Shown: positions 45,538 to 57,218, counted from the first letter of the stretch. The stretch: DNA of 64,000 nt from Arion vulgaris (GCA_020796225.1 CM036754.1:47009533-47073532); one strand, 5' to 3'. The notes: generated by a model not told the origin, from the sequence alone. Program-made: numbers and translations.

Positions 45538-48500
45538 CCATCAGGGTTTACGGAAAGTGTTATAAAGTGCCCTCGAGTACGCCTCGTATATGATAAGTAA
45601 AGCCATCAGGGTTTACGAAAAGTGTTATAAAGTGCCCTCGAGTACGCCTCGTATATGATAAGTAAAGCCATCAGGGTTTACGAAAAGTGTTATAAAGTGC
45701 CCTCGAGTACGCCTCGTATATGATAAGTAAAGCCATCAGGGTTTACGAAAAGTGTTATAAAGTGCCCTCGAGTACGCCTCGTATATGATAAGTAAAGCCA
45801 TCAGGGTTTACGAAAAGTGTTATAAAGTGCCCTCGAGTTCGTCTCGTATATGATAAGTAAAGCCATCAGGGTTTACGAAAAGTGTTATAAAGTGCCCTCG
45901 AGTACGCCTCGTATATGATAAGTAAAGCCATCAGGGTTTACGAAAAGTGTTATAAAGTGCCCTCGAGTACGCCTCGTATATGATAAGTAAAGCCATCAGG
46001 GTTTACGAAAAGTGTTATAAAGTGCCCTCGAGTGCGTCTCGTATATGATAAGTAAAGCCATCAGGGTTTACGAAAAGTGTTATAAAGTGCCCTCGAGTAC
46101 GCCTCGTATATGATAAGTAAAGCCATCAGGGTTTACGAAAAGTGTTATAAAGTGCCCTCGAGTACGCCTCGTATATGATAAGTAAAGCCATCAGGGTTTA
46201 CGAAAAGTGTTATAAAGTGCCCTCGAGTGCGTCTCGTATATGATAAGTAAAGCCATCAGGGTTTACGAAAAGTGTTATAAAGTGCCCTCGAGTTCGTCTC
46301 GTATATGATAAGTAAAGCCATCAGGGTTTACGAAAAGTGTTATAAAGTGCCCTCGAGTACGCCTCGTATATGATAAGTAAAGCCATCAGGGTTTACGAAA
46401 AGTGTTATAAAGTGCCCTCGAATGCCTCGTATATGATAAGTAAAGCCATCAGGGTTTACGAAAAGTGTTATAAAGTGCCCTCGAGTTCGTCTCGTATATG
46501 ATAAGTAAAGCCATCAGGGTTTACGAAAAGTGTTATAAAGTGCCCTCGAGTGCGTCTCGTATATGATAAGTAAAGCCATCAGGGTTTACGAAAAGTGTTA
46601 TAAAGTGCCCTCGAGTACGCCTCGTATATGATAAGTAAAGCCATCAGGGTTTACGAAAAGTGTTATAAAGTGCCCTCGAGTACGCCTCGTATATGATAAG
46701 TAAAGCCATCAGGGTTTACGAAAGTGTTATAAAGTGCCCTCGAGATGCCTGTATATGATAAGTAAAGCCATCAGGGTTTACGAAAAGTTATAAAGTGCCC
46801 TCGAGTCGCTCGTATATGATAAGTAAAGCCATCAGGGTTTCGAAAGTGTATAAAGTGCCCTCGAGTCGCCTGTATATGATAAGTAAAGCCATCAGGGTTT
46901 AAAGTGTTATAAGTGCCCTCAGTGCTCTCACTGATATGATAAGTAAAGCCATCAGGGTTTACGAAAAGTGTTATAAAGTGCCTCGATTGCGTCCTATGAT
47001 GATAAGTAAAGCCATCAGGGTTTCGAAGTGTTATAAAGTGCCCTCGATGTGCCTTATATGATAAGTAAAGCCATCGGGTTCTACAAGTGATTATAAAGTG
47101 CCTCGAGGCGTCTGTATGATAAGTAAAGCCATCAGGGTTTCGAAAGTGTTATAAAGTGCCCTCACACCTCTCATATGATAAGTAAAGCCATCAGGGTTTA
47201 CTGAAAAGTTTATAAAGTGCTCAGTCTCTCGTATATGATAATAAGCCATCAGGGTTTAAAAGATGATTATAAGTGCCTTTCATATATGATAAGTAAAGCC
47301 ATCAGGGTTTGAAAGTGTTATAAAGTGCCTCTATCATAGCTCGATATATGATAAAGTAAAGCCATCAGGCTACGAAAAGTGTTATAAATGCCTCAATCTA
47401 GCCTCATGTATTGATAAGTAAAGCCATAGGTTTACGAAAGTAGTTATAAAGTGCTCAAGCACGCTATACATATATGATAATAAAGCCATCAGGGTTCGAA
47501 AGTTTAAAGTGCCCTCGAGCCGCCTACGTATATGATAATAAATCCATCAGGTTTACTGAAAGTGTTATAAAGTGCCCTCGGCAGCCTGTATATGATAATA
47601 AAGCCATCAGGGTTTACAAAAAAGTTATATAAGTGCCTAGTCGACTCCTGCGTTATATAAAGTAAAGCCATCAGGGTTTACGAAAGTGATAATGCTGCAT
47701 CATGATAAGTAACCACAGTTCGACAGGTATAGCCTCATCGCCTGTATATGATAAGTAAAGCCATCAGGTTCACGAAAAGTGTTATAAAGTGCCTAGTCCC
47801 ATGTATATGATAATAAAGCCATCAGGGTTTACGAAAAGTGTTATAAAGTTCCTCATTCAGCTCAGTATATGATAAGTAAAGCCATCAGGGTTTCTGAAAG
47901 TTTATAAAGATCCAAAGTCGCACGTATATGATAAGTAAAGCCATCAGGTTTACGAAAAGTGTTATAAAGTGCCTCAGTGCACTCTTATATGATAAGTAAA
48001 GCCATCAGGGTTTACGAAAAGTGTTATAAAGTGCCCTCGAGTACGCCTCGTATATGATAAGTAAAGCCATCAGGGTTTACGGAAAGTGTTATAAAGTGCC
48101 CTCGAGTACGCCTCGTATATGATAAGTAAAGCCATCAGGGTTTACGAAAGTGTTATAAAGTGCTCCTCAAGTCGCCTCGTATATGATAAGTAAAGCCATC
48201 AGGGTTTACGAAAAGTGTTATAAAGTGCCTCAGTCGCCTCGTATATGATAAGTAAAGCCATCAGGGTTTACGAAAAGTGTTATAAAGTGCCCTCGAGTGC
48301 GTCTCGTATATGATAAGTAAAGCCATCAGGGTTTACGAAAAGTGTTATAAAGTGCCCTCGAGTGCGTCTCGTATATGATAAGTAAAGCCATCAGGGTTTA
48401 CGAAAAGTGTTATAAAGTGCCCTCGAGTGCGCCTCGTATATGATAAGTAAAGCCATCAGGGTTTACGAAAAGTGTTATAAAGTGCCCTCGAGTGCGTCTG

Positions 48501-49150
48501 TATATGATAAGTAAAGCCATCAGGGTTTACGAAAAGTGTTATAAAGTGCCCTCGAGCACGCCTCGTATATGATAAGTAAAGCCATCAGGGTTTACGAAAA
48601 GTGTTATAAAGTGCCCTCGAGTGCGTCTCGTATATGATAAGTAAAGCCATCAGGGTTTACGAAAAGTGTTATAAAGTGCCCTCGAGTGCGTCTCGTATAT
48701 GATAAGTAAAGCCATCAGGGTTTACGAAAAGTGTTATAAAGTGCCTCGAGTCGCCTCGTATATGATAAGTAAAGCCATCAGGGCTTACGAAAAGTGTTAT
48801 AAAGTGCCTCGAAAGTCAGCCTCGTATATGATAAGTAAAGCCATCAGGGTTTACGAAAAGTGTTATAAAGTGCCCTCGAGCACGCCTCGTATATGATAAG
48901 TAAAGCCATCAGGGTTTACGAAAAGTGTTATAAAGTGCCCTCGAGCACGCCTCGTATATGATAAGTAAAGCCATCAGGGTTTACGAAAAGTGTTATAAAG
49001 TGCCCTCGAGCATGCCTTGTATATGATAAGTAAAGCCATCAGGGTTTACGAAAAGATCTGCCAAGTGCCCTCGAGTGCGTCTCGTATATGATAAGTAAAG
49101 CGATCAGGGTTTAGTGCTATCAAGTTCCCTCGAATGCGCCTTGTATATGG
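45538..49150. repeat. Minisatellite, 65-bp unit, about 55 copies
   Basis: Core atatgataagtaaagccatc, agggtttacgaaaagtgtta, taaagtgccctcgag, then a variable tacgcctcgt / tgcgtctcgt tail. The outer thirds are almost perfect. Between about 46720 and 47990 nearly every unit carries several one- to four-base deletions or insertions, in some cases scrambling the tail, while the agtaaagccatcaggg core survives. Low-quality consensus there is at least as likely as true divergence. Confidence 0.97.
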
Positions 49151-49184
49151 TGAGGTATAATTGTTACCGTGTTTCAATTCCGAT

Positions 49185-49432
49185 CTCTTTTTGGTATGAC
49201 TTGGTCACTTCTCACCTGATGATGCCTTATTTGGTATGACCTGGTCACTTCTCACCTGATGATGCCTTATTTGGTATGACCTGGTCACTTCTCACCTGAT
49301 GATGCCTTATTTGGTATGACCTGGTCACTTCTCACCTGATGATGCCTTATTTGGTATGACCTGGTCACTTCTCACCTGATGATGCCTTATTTGGTATGAC
49401 CTGGTCACTTCTCACCTGATGATTCCTTATTT
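49185..49432. repeat. Minisatellite, 40-bp unit, 6 copies
   Basis: Unit ttatttggtatgacctggtc plus acttctcacctgatgatgcc, copies nearly identical. Confidence 0.95.
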
Positions 49433-49506
49433 CTAATGGAGGGTCTGTAGTCAATGAATATTCTCAAATATCGAGGTTGGTGATGCTCTTTTCTTCAAAA
49501 ACGACC

Positions 49507-49960
49507 TTCTTTTATACATAGACTGAATCTAACCTTCTTTTATACATAGACTGAATCTAAGCTTCTTTTATACATAGACTGAATCTAAGCTTCTTTTATA
49601 CATAGACTGAATCTAAGCTTCTTTTATACATAGACTGAATTTAAGCTTCTTTTATACATAGACTTAATCTAAACTTCTTTTATACATAGACTGAATCTAG
49701 GCTTCTTTTATACATAGACTGAATCTAAGCTTCTTTTAACATAGACTGAATCTAGGCTTCTTTTATACATAGACTGAATCTAACCTTCTTTTATACATAG
49801 ACTGAATCTAGGCTTCTTTTATACATAGACTGAATCTAACCTTCTTTAATACATAGACTGAATCTATACTTCTTTTATACATAGACTGAATCTAACCTTC
49901 TTTTATACATAGACTGAATCTAAGCTTCTTTTTTCTACATAGCCTGATGTCTAAGCTTCT
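49507..49960. repeat. Minisatellite, 28-bp unit, about 16 copies
   Basis: Unit cttcttttatacatagactg plus aatctaag, with ctaacc, ctaggc and ctatac variants. Confidence 0.95.
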
Positions 49961-50077
49961 TCCCCCGCCCACCTCATTCCCTCCACCGGTGACGACAGGC
50001 ATAATTATATTCTTGACTATTCTCCATTTTGTCACTGCACGTGACAGACTTGCATTAAACGACAGTGCAGCACGTTC

Positions 50078-50114
50078 ACGCGCACACACACGCACACACA
50101 CACACACACACACA
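50078..50114. repeat. (CA)n microsatellite
   Basis: Imperfect then perfect ca dinucleotides (cgcacacacacgcacacaca...), about 37 bases. Confidence 0.95.
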
Positions 50115-50199
50115 TGACTTTGAATAGAATATTGATCTATGAGCAGTATAGTGGTGCTTGTTGTCGCTTACTCCCACGTGCTGTTAACTCACATATACC

Positions 50200-50477
50200 C
50201 GGAGGTCAGACCTGGGATAGACATCTTTGTCACCATTAAGTATACCTACATTCAGACCAGGGATAGACATCTGTGTCACCATTAAGTATACCTGCATTCA
50301 GACCAGGGATAGACATCTTTGTCACCATTAAGTATACTTACATTCAGACCTGATGACATCTGTCACAATAGTATGCCTACATTCAGACCAGGAATATACG
50401 TCTTTGTCACCATTAAGTATACCTACATTCAGACCTGGGATAGACATATTTGTCACCATTAAATATACCTGCATTCA
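50200..50477. repeat. 46-bp minisatellite, left block
   Basis: Unit cattaagtatacctacattc, agaccagggatagacatctt, tgtcac. This is the left part of an array that continues at 51457-51501 and 52335-52558 and in a last remnant to about 52850. Three transposable elements split it. Because the unit is known, it supplies the empty site for each insertion. Confidence 0.93.
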
Positions 50478-51456
50478 CAAAGTCGCACAAAGAGACACAA
50501 AGTCGCACAGGTAAAAGCGTATCTGGGAGTTTCTGCGGACACAAATCATCCTCTGCACAAATCCATAAATGAGAACAAGGAAGGCGATTGAAGAGAGGTC
50601 GATCCTGGATGGCCGAGGCAGAGGATGTTATTAAACAGGTGGGTCTGTACTCTAGATGAGCTGAGGCACGGTGACGAATGGATGCCTATATCAGAGGATA
50701 TGACTGCTTACGCCATGGTTATCAGCACACTTGGACGCCGCTGTAGAGAATGGGCCCCGGGCGTCGTCAATGCGGAAATTCTTGCACTCGTGGATCAGCA
50801 CTCCCACCCAGGTGATATCATTTTCTACACCGATGGCTCTGTCAAGCGTGGCACCAGATCATCGTGGGCTTACTCAGCACAACGAAACTGTCGCACACTT
50901 CATGAGGACTGCGGGGCTTTTGAGACAACGACATCGAGCATGACTATGGAGATCACCGCTGCCTCCAGGGCTCTGTCATGGGTGGCTGAGCAACAGGTTA
51001 CCCATACGATCATCATATCAGACTCGATGAATATGCTTCAACTGATTGAATCTGGAAGTATGAGTGTGGAATGGGTGAACATCATTCGGAGATCACATCT
51101 CAAGAAAATGACTTGGCTGGACATGCTGGAGTGCGGGGGAACGAGCGTGCTGACTCTCTTGCAAACAGTGCCCCGACTCAAGTGGGCAGAAGCATGGACA
51201 GAGCCGATATCATCAAATGCGGTACGCTCTCAATTGTGTGACATGGGCGGGTCTCAGACAATGGAACGAGTTCGAGAATTAGGCGTTAAGTTTGGACATG
51301 CCAGACAGTGTCGTCTTCGTGGTAGGGAGAGAAGATATAGTAATCAACGTCTCATGGGTACTGTGAGCAAATGGACTTTGGGATGGCTGCTGCAAAGGAG
51401 GGCAGAGCACGAATGGGAATGCCCAATGTGCCATGACGTCGATCGCATAACATAAC
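50478..51456 (+). mobile_element. 5'-truncated LINE with RNase H domain, 13-bp target-site duplication
   Basis: The frame at 50625-51455 carries an RNase H domain: FYTDGSVKRGTRSSWAYS (first catalytic Asp), MTMEITAASRALSWV (Glu) and IIISDSMNMLQLIESG (Asp). The final block is out of frame: GHAGVRGNERADSLANSAPT is encoded from 51119 in the next frame, so a frameshift near 51110 cuts the domain. Downstream MERVRELGVKFGHARQCRLR, GTVSKWTLGWLLQRRAEHEW and ECPMCHDVD (a CPMCHD zinc-binding-like motif) complete the C-terminus. It is flanked by atacctgcattca at 50465-50477 and 51457-51469; one copy is expected in the uninterrupted array, so this is a true target duplication. RNase H separates it from the RTE-like LINEs here. 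Its 3' tail is cataacataac. Confidence 0.9.
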
Positions 51457-51501
51457 ATACCTGCATTCAGACCAGGGATAGACATCTTGTGTCACCATTA
51501 A
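51457..51501. repeat. 46-bp minisatellite, middle block
   Basis: One unit of the array between two insertions: atacctgcattcagaccagg through gtcaccattaa. It ends in the TTAA where the next element is inserted. Confidence 0.9.
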
Positions 51502-52334
51502 CAGGTTTTTAAGGTTTATTTAATATTTTTGATGTCCTGAGCTACATTTAGCAACCATACACATTCTTTGCATTGAAAATAGGCATGTTATATATGGTTG
51601 GAAAGTTAATTGGATGGGCTTTCAGGATATGTGATTTGAACATAAGTGGGATGTAATATATGATATCCGTGACCTACTTATGAAAAGTCTAAAAATAGAT
51701 TATTATACAAAAGACAAATAATTTTACAGTCCCAAAGAAGGGGGAAAAAAGTATGACGGATGTAATGAAATATTTTATTACAGTCTTTTAAATCCTTCAT
51801 ATTTGCAAAACATATATGAATTTAAACATGTTTGGAAAATATGAAAGGCAGTAATCGTGAAATTTATAAAATATCAATATGTTCATATTTTAAAGAAAAA
51901 ACTCAGTAAATATGGTCTTCAAGAGAAAATGGTATCTGACATCTTGCAAACAGACTCAAAGTCACCCAAGCACAGAATGTTCATCTGACCCAAGCACAGA
52001 TATTTGAAGAATCACTGGTGTCTTCATCATGACAGTAATCTGAGTTATTAGAATCTATTTTATCACATAATTTGTGATTTTGGCAGGAGCAATTTGGGCG
52101 TTTCTACAAAATGGCAAGTGAGAAATGAGGTGTGCTTCAGTCAACCAGATTAGACATCTAAAACATATATAATTATTTTTTTACAATTATTTATTAGATT
52201 ATCATATGTTCTGCATTAGTTAACATAAATTTTACCAACTTAAACGCAAAATGAATACAAAATTACGGTCACTTAAATAGGCATGTTGCATCGATCATAA
52301 ATGATCCAAATCACATTATCCCAATGGTTAAGGG
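51502..52334. mobile_element. Candidate TTAA-targeting non-autonomous DNA element (piggyBac-like MITE?)
   Basis: An AT-rich 833-bp block interrupts the 46-bp array exactly at caccaTTAAgtatacc. TTAA is present at both junctions (51498-51501 and 52335-52338), where the uninterrupted unit has it once. The right end reads ggttaaggg before TTAA, agreeing with the TTAACCC terminus known for piggyBac-type elements. The left end (TTAACAGG) does not pair well with it, so terminal inverted repeats are weak or decayed. A direct repeat aaataggcatgtt occurs near both ends (51580 and 52276). No transposase frame is present. The insertion with TTAA duplication is visible; the superfamily is inference. Confidence 0.65.
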
Positions 52335-52558
52335 TTAAGTATACCTACATTCAGACCAGGGATAGACATATGTGTCACCATTAAGTATACCTACATTCAG
52401 ACCTGGGATAGACATATGTGTCACCATTAAGTATACCTACATTCAGACCAGGGATAGATATCTGTGTCACCATTAAGTATACCTACATTCAGACCAGGGA
52501 TAGATATCTGTGTCACCATTAAGTATACCTACATTCAGACCTGGGATAAGAGAACTAT
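52335..52558. repeat. 46-bp minisatellite, right block
   Basis: About 4.5 units of the same array, ending in a diverged unit (gggataagagaactat) into which the SINE is inserted. A last remnant, gtcaccattaagtgtacata, follows the SINE at 52806. Confidence 0.93.
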
Positions 52559-52794
52559 CAAAAGGCGACGGATTTACTTTATTGCACCGGGTTTCCCCAT
52601 ATAGCTTCGTCCTTGTCGGCAGAGATGGCACGCCATCTGTCGAAACCATTGCACAAAGCAGGAACTCCGTAGCTCCTGCAACAATTCTAGAGATCTCATA
52701 AAAAACTTGCACATGTGTCTCGGTCCGGATTCGAACTGACATCCTTTAGTAGGACAGACAAACGATGTAACCATTTTGCCATTCAGACCCCATT
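52559..52794 (-). mobile_element. Full-length tRNA-derived SINE with 11-bp target-site duplication
   Basis: On the minus strand the head carries A-box tggcaaaatgg (complement of 52771-52781) and B-box gttcgaatccg (complement of 52726-52736), about 35 bases apart as in tRNA genes. A 150-base non-tRNA body follows. The element is about 236 bp and flanked by aagagaactat at 52548-52558 and 52795-52805. It lies within the 46-bp array. It was probably transcribed by RNA polymerase III and moved by LINE machinery (family knowledge). The body does not obviously match any LINE 3' end in this window. The tRNA-like part has no complete acceptor stem, so it is not a tRNA gene. Confidence 0.88.
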
Positions 52795-52924
52795 AAGAGA
52801 ACTATGTCACCATTAAGTGTACATACATCCAGACCAGGGACATACAACCACCTTACACATCGTCGCCGTCATCGATATGACGGTTTCATATTGTGTCCGC
52901 AGCACAGCACATGAATAAGATGTA

Positions 52925-53560
52925 AGCGCCTGCAGGAAAGATGGTATTTCTTACAGACTCACTGTCAGCTATACAAGCCCTGGAGGCTAAATCCGCTGAC
53001 AGCACAGTACAAAACCTAAAAGAGAACTTGCTCAGCTTTCAGAAAAGGCAGAAATTCACTTGCAGTGGATTCCATCTCACTGTGGCATTGCAGGCAATGA
53101 GAGTGCTGATGTCTTAGCTAAGGAGGGCAGTGCCAAAGAGCAAATTTACCAACCCTTGTCTTTTCAAGAGGTTAAAACCCTCATACAGAGAAAATCTGCA
53201 GTAGACTGGAAGACAAACACTGGATATGATTATGGAAAAGACTCCCTCAAAGATATAAGCAGAACAGACCAGGTCATTATATTTCGACTACGCACAGGAC
53301 ACTGCAGACTCAACAAACACTTATATAAACAAGGAATAAGTCAAACAGCTCTCTGCCAGTGTCAGCAGGCGGAACAGACACCAGAGCATATCCTGCAAGA
53401 CTGTCCTCTCCTGTGTGAGCTGAGAAGCAACATGTGGTCACACCCAGTCGACCTGAAAACTAAGCTTTGGGAAACCTGACAGACCTGAAGCTGACTGCAG
53501 AGTTTGTGGTCCACAGTAAATTAAGCGCATGACCAGAGATCGCTGAAGAAGAAGAATATT
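52925..53560 (+). mobile_element. LINE 3' end with RNase H domain, second type
   Basis: From 52941 the text reads MVFLTDSLSAIQALEAKSAD (RNase H TDS block). A frameshift near 53040 leads to AEIHLQWIPSHCGIAGNESA, DVLAKEGSAKE (final RNase H block with GNESAD), then VIIFRLRTGHCRLNKHLYK and CQCQQAEQTPEHILQDCPLL. The last is the Cys-rich C-terminal motif (CxC...HIL-DCP) common after RNase H in I/jockey-type LINEs. The element ends in gctgaagaagaagaat, a (gaa)n-type 3' tail. It differs from the RNase H LINE at 50478, so two RNase H families are present. Confidence 0.85.
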
Positions 53561-53594
53561 GTGTCCGTGACTACTGCAGACACGTCAATCAATA

Positions 53595-54797
53595 TCTAGT
53601 TGCTCCCCAGTACAACACCTGCTCACACTCAACACTTGATCTAGTAGCTCCCCAGTACAACACCTGCTCACACTCAACACTTGATCTAGTAGCTCCCCAG
53701 TACAACACCTGCTCACATTCAACACTTGATCTATTAGCTCCCCAGTACAACACCTGCTCACACTCAACACTTGATCTAGTAGCTCCCCAGTACAACACCT
53801 GCTCACACTCAACACTTGATCTATAGCTCCCAGACAACACCTGCTCACACTCAACACTTGATCTAGTAGCTCCCCAGTACAACACCTGCTCACATTCAAC
53901 ACTTGATCTATTAGCTCCTCAGTACAACACCTGCTCACACTCAACACTTGATCTATTAGCTCCTCAGTACAACACCTGCTCACACTCAACACTTGATCTA
54001 GTAGCTCCCCAGTACAACACCTGCTCACACTCAACACTTGATCTAGTAGCTCCCCAGTACAACACCTGCTCACATTCAACACTTGATCTAGTAGCTCCCC
54101 AGTACAACACCTGCTCACACTCAACACTTGATCTATTAGCTCCTCAGTACAACACCTGCTCACACTCAACACTTGATCTATTAGCTCCTCAGTACAACAC
54201 CTGCTCACACTCAACACTTGATCTAGTAGCTCCCCAGTACAACACCTGCTCACATTCAACACTTGATCTATTAGCTCCTCAGTACAACACCTGCTCACAC
54301 TCAACACTTGATCTAGTAGCTCCTCAGACAACACCTGCTCACATTCAACACTTGATCTATTAGCTCCCCAGCACAACACCTGCTCACATTCAACACTTGA
54401 TCTATTAGCTCCTCAGCACAACACCTGCTCACATTCAACACTTGATCTATTAGCTCCTCAGCACAACACCTGCTCACATTCAACACTTGACCTATGTCCT
54501 CAGCACAACACCTGCTCACATTCAACACTTGATCTATTAGCTCCTCAGTACAACACCTGCTCACACTCAACACTTGATCTAGTAGCTCCCCATTACAACA
54601 CCTGCTCACATTCAACACTTGATCTATTAGCTCCTCAGCACAACACCTGCTCACATTCAACACTTGACCTATTAGCTCCCCATTACAACACCTCACATTC
54701 AACACTTGATCTATAGCTCCCCATACACACCTGCTCACATTCAACACTTGATCTAGTAGCTCCCCATTACAACACCTGCTCACATTCAACACTTGAC
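53595..54797. repeat. Minisatellite, 45-bp unit, about 26 copies
   Basis: Unit acttgatctagtagctcccc, agtacaacacctgctcacac, tcaac, with attagctcctcag and agcacaacac variants. The minus strand is open as VLSVSRCCTGELLDQ repeats, a fortuitous 264-codon frame. Confidence 0.95.
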
Positions 54798-54865
54798 GAC
54801 ACCACTTATTGTGTATTAAAAAGAGACAAAAAGCAAAGAAACCCTTATTATACCATATGGTATAC

Positions 54866-56580
54866 GATATGAGACTCATTATTGAGAAATGCAGAGAATA
54901 CAACATAGACCTGCATGCATGTTTCATAGACTATAGCAAGGCTTTCGACCATATACAACACCAGCAAATGTGGAACATCATGAAAGATGTTTGGCACATC
55001 AGGTTTGGCACTGGTAACATAATGTGGGGATAAAGATTGTGTTGAACATTGCTCTTTTTGTGTTCATGGGGACGTGTTTGCATCTTAAAATTGGCGCCAT
55101 TTGCCCTATCATTTGATTTGCTTTGTTGCATCTGTGTTGAATTTCATTAGTTATTCTTCCGTTTGCTGAAAAAATGCTCCCCAGGTATGTGAAGTCTTTT
55201 ACTTGATTTAGTGGGCGATTATCGATGGAGATATTGGTAGTGCTTTCCTCTTTGGCGAATGTCATTACTTCTGTTTTGTCAATGTTTATTCTCATGTTGT
55301 ATTCGTTACATGCTAACTAGAGTCTGTTGATGTGTTGTTGTAGCTGTTCTTCTGTTGTTGATATGATTGCCTGATCGTCTACAAAAAGAAATTCATTTAA
55401 GAGTTCTCCGAGGTTGTTACCTTCGCTGGTGTTAGCTATTTTACAAATGTGGTCAATATACGTGATGAATAGCAGCGGGGATAGTACGCAACCTTGTCTT
55501 ACTCCTGACCCTACGTGAAACTTTTCTGATAATCCTGTATTTGTTCTCATCGTACATTGGCTGTCAGTATAAAGGCTCTTGAAATGGTTGGTTAGGCGGT
55601 CATTAACCCCATAGGTTGTTAGTATTTTCCACAACTTGTGCCTATCTACGCGGTCGAACGCTTTTTCCTGATCTACAAATGCAACGTGTAGGTGTTTGTT
55701 GGATTCGACAGTCCATTCTACTAACTGCCTGAGGGCGAATATTGCGTCTGTACAGCTTTTGTTCTTCCTGAATCCCATTCGTAGCTCTCACTATAGGTGG
55801 CAAATGCATACCAGAGCTTAGATACGCAGGCGATACCGTATTATTATCCACCAGCAACAACTGTTTGGAAAACATAATCATGACGACCAAGAAACATAGT
55901 GAAGACCAACATCTATATTTGAATAAACAAAAATCATGTCAACTGACAAAGCAAAAGTCTCACCTAACATCCAAATAAACAATGAAGAACTCCAATGTGT
56001 AGAGAGCTACGAATATCGGCTCAATAATTAACAATAACGGTGACTGCTCCAAAGAGATCTCAAGGAGATTGGCAATAGCAATCAAGAAGTTAAACACAAT
56101 GAAGAACGTGTGGCAAAGTACCAGCAAAATACTAAAATTAAAAATATTGAGAGCATGCATTTTCCCAGTGGCTACTTATGGTTGTGAATCATGGACTATT
56201 ACACAGAAATTAAGAACGAAAATCCAGTCCTTCGAAACTAAATGCTACAGAAAGATCCTACGAATACCATGGACAGAAAGAGAAAGAACACTGATGTCCT
56301 GAAAGAACTAAATGTTAAAGAGAATTGGCTGATAAACAACATACTATACAGAAAAATTACATACTTTGGTCACATCAAGCGTCACGATGGCCTGGAAAGA
56401 ACAATACTAGAAGGCAGGGCCCCAGGACGCAGAGGCAGACCAAGAAGAAGATGGCTACAAGATATTAAAGAAACCATGAACATGACCATCGACAAGTGGG
56501 TGAACTGGCAAGAGACGGAGTGAATTTCAGATGTGCTGCAAAGAGAGCAACGTCCTATAAAGGATACGACCTTGATGATG
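54866..56580 (+). mobile_element. LINE copy (same family as 28036-29257), interrupted by antisense LINE
   Basis: The left part (54866-54996) encodes MRLIIEKCREYNIDLHACFI and DYSKAFDHIQHQQMWNIMKD. The right part (55786-56580) resumes with LTIGGKCIPELRYAGDTVLL and then AIAIKKLNTMKNVWQSTSKI, FPVATYGCESWTITQKL, KCYRKILRIPWTERERTLMS and RRGRPRRRWLQDIKETMNMT. The catalytic box is YAGD (55823-55834) instead of YADD, so an essential aspartate is lost. Relative to the copy at 28036, about 200 bases between the two parts are missing and replaced by 786 bases of antisense LINE. The two copies look almost identical over their last 500 bases. It ends in the same ccttgatgatgat tail. Confidence 0.88.
54996..55785 (-). 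mobile_element. Antisense LINE RT fragment nested in another LINE
   Basis: A well-preserved reverse transcriptase: MGFRKNKSCTDAIFALRQLV, HVAFVDQEKAFDRVDRHKLW, SGVRQGCVLSPLLFITYIDH, and FVDD at 55374-55385 (catalytic box intact). An in-frame TAG separates HINRL from LACNEYNMRINIDKTEVMTF, then FTYLGSIFSANGRITNEIQH and NTIFIPTLCYQCQT. The frame is otherwise open for over 250 codons, making it the least decayed RT in the window. It is truncated at both ends, which is not what a simple target-primed insertion gives; recombination or a deletion of the host LINE is likely. It belongs to the family of 26735-27750 and 13591-14060. Confidence 0.88.
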
Positions 56581-56960
56581 ATATCGGGTAATACGGTGTT
56601 AGGTCCGTATTTTTCATTAACTGTCAGCACACGATGGGTGATGTGGTCAACATCACGCCGTCCACCTTTACTTCCCACTGCCTTTCCTGGTACCCAATTG
56701 TAGGTGCTGGGCCGACCCTAGAGACGGTACGGTGGAACAAAATTCTACGCCAAACGTGCAATTGAATCCGGACCACTAGACTAAAAAGCCAAGTTCACTA
56801 ACAACTACGATACTGCGGTACTCTTTGTGTATTTATTCCAGTTGTCTAGTGTCTGTCCAGTTGATTGTTACATTCTTCTAGATATATCATGCAGTGTTGT
56901 CACTTCTTCTTCAGTTTGCTATATTTCTGTGAGTTAGTGTTTACATTCTGTACTTGTGTG
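56581..56960. other. No gene identified; possible dispersed-repeat fragment
   Basis: About 380 bases after the LINE 3' end. The stretch cctggtacccaattgtaggt followed by gctgggccgaccctagagac (56679-56725) resembles text I associate with invertebrate dispersed repeats, but there is no second copy here to confirm it. Confidence 0.35.
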
Positions 56961-57218
56961 TGTCTGTCTGATATCTTGATCTTGTTGAAGACATACTAGT
57001 ACCAAATAAGTAGTTTTGTGTGTGCGTGCGTGCGTGATATCTTGGATCTTGTTGAAGACATACTAGTACCAAATAAGTAGTTTTGTGTGTATGTGTGCGT
57101 GCGTGATATCTTGATCTTGTTGAAGACATACTAGTACCAAATAAGTAGTTTTGTGTGTGTGTGCGTGCGTACGTGATATCTTGATCTTGTTGAAGACATA
57201 CTAGTACCAAATAAGTAG

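Noticed and set aside
52559..52794. Functional tRNA gene
   Set aside because: A and B boxes are present but there is no full cloverleaf. The tRNA-like head continues into a 150-base body and is flanked by a target duplication, which fits a SINE.
53585..54927. Cys-rich repeat protein on the minus strand
   Set aside because: A product of the 45-bp array; the frame breaks wherever units have deletions.
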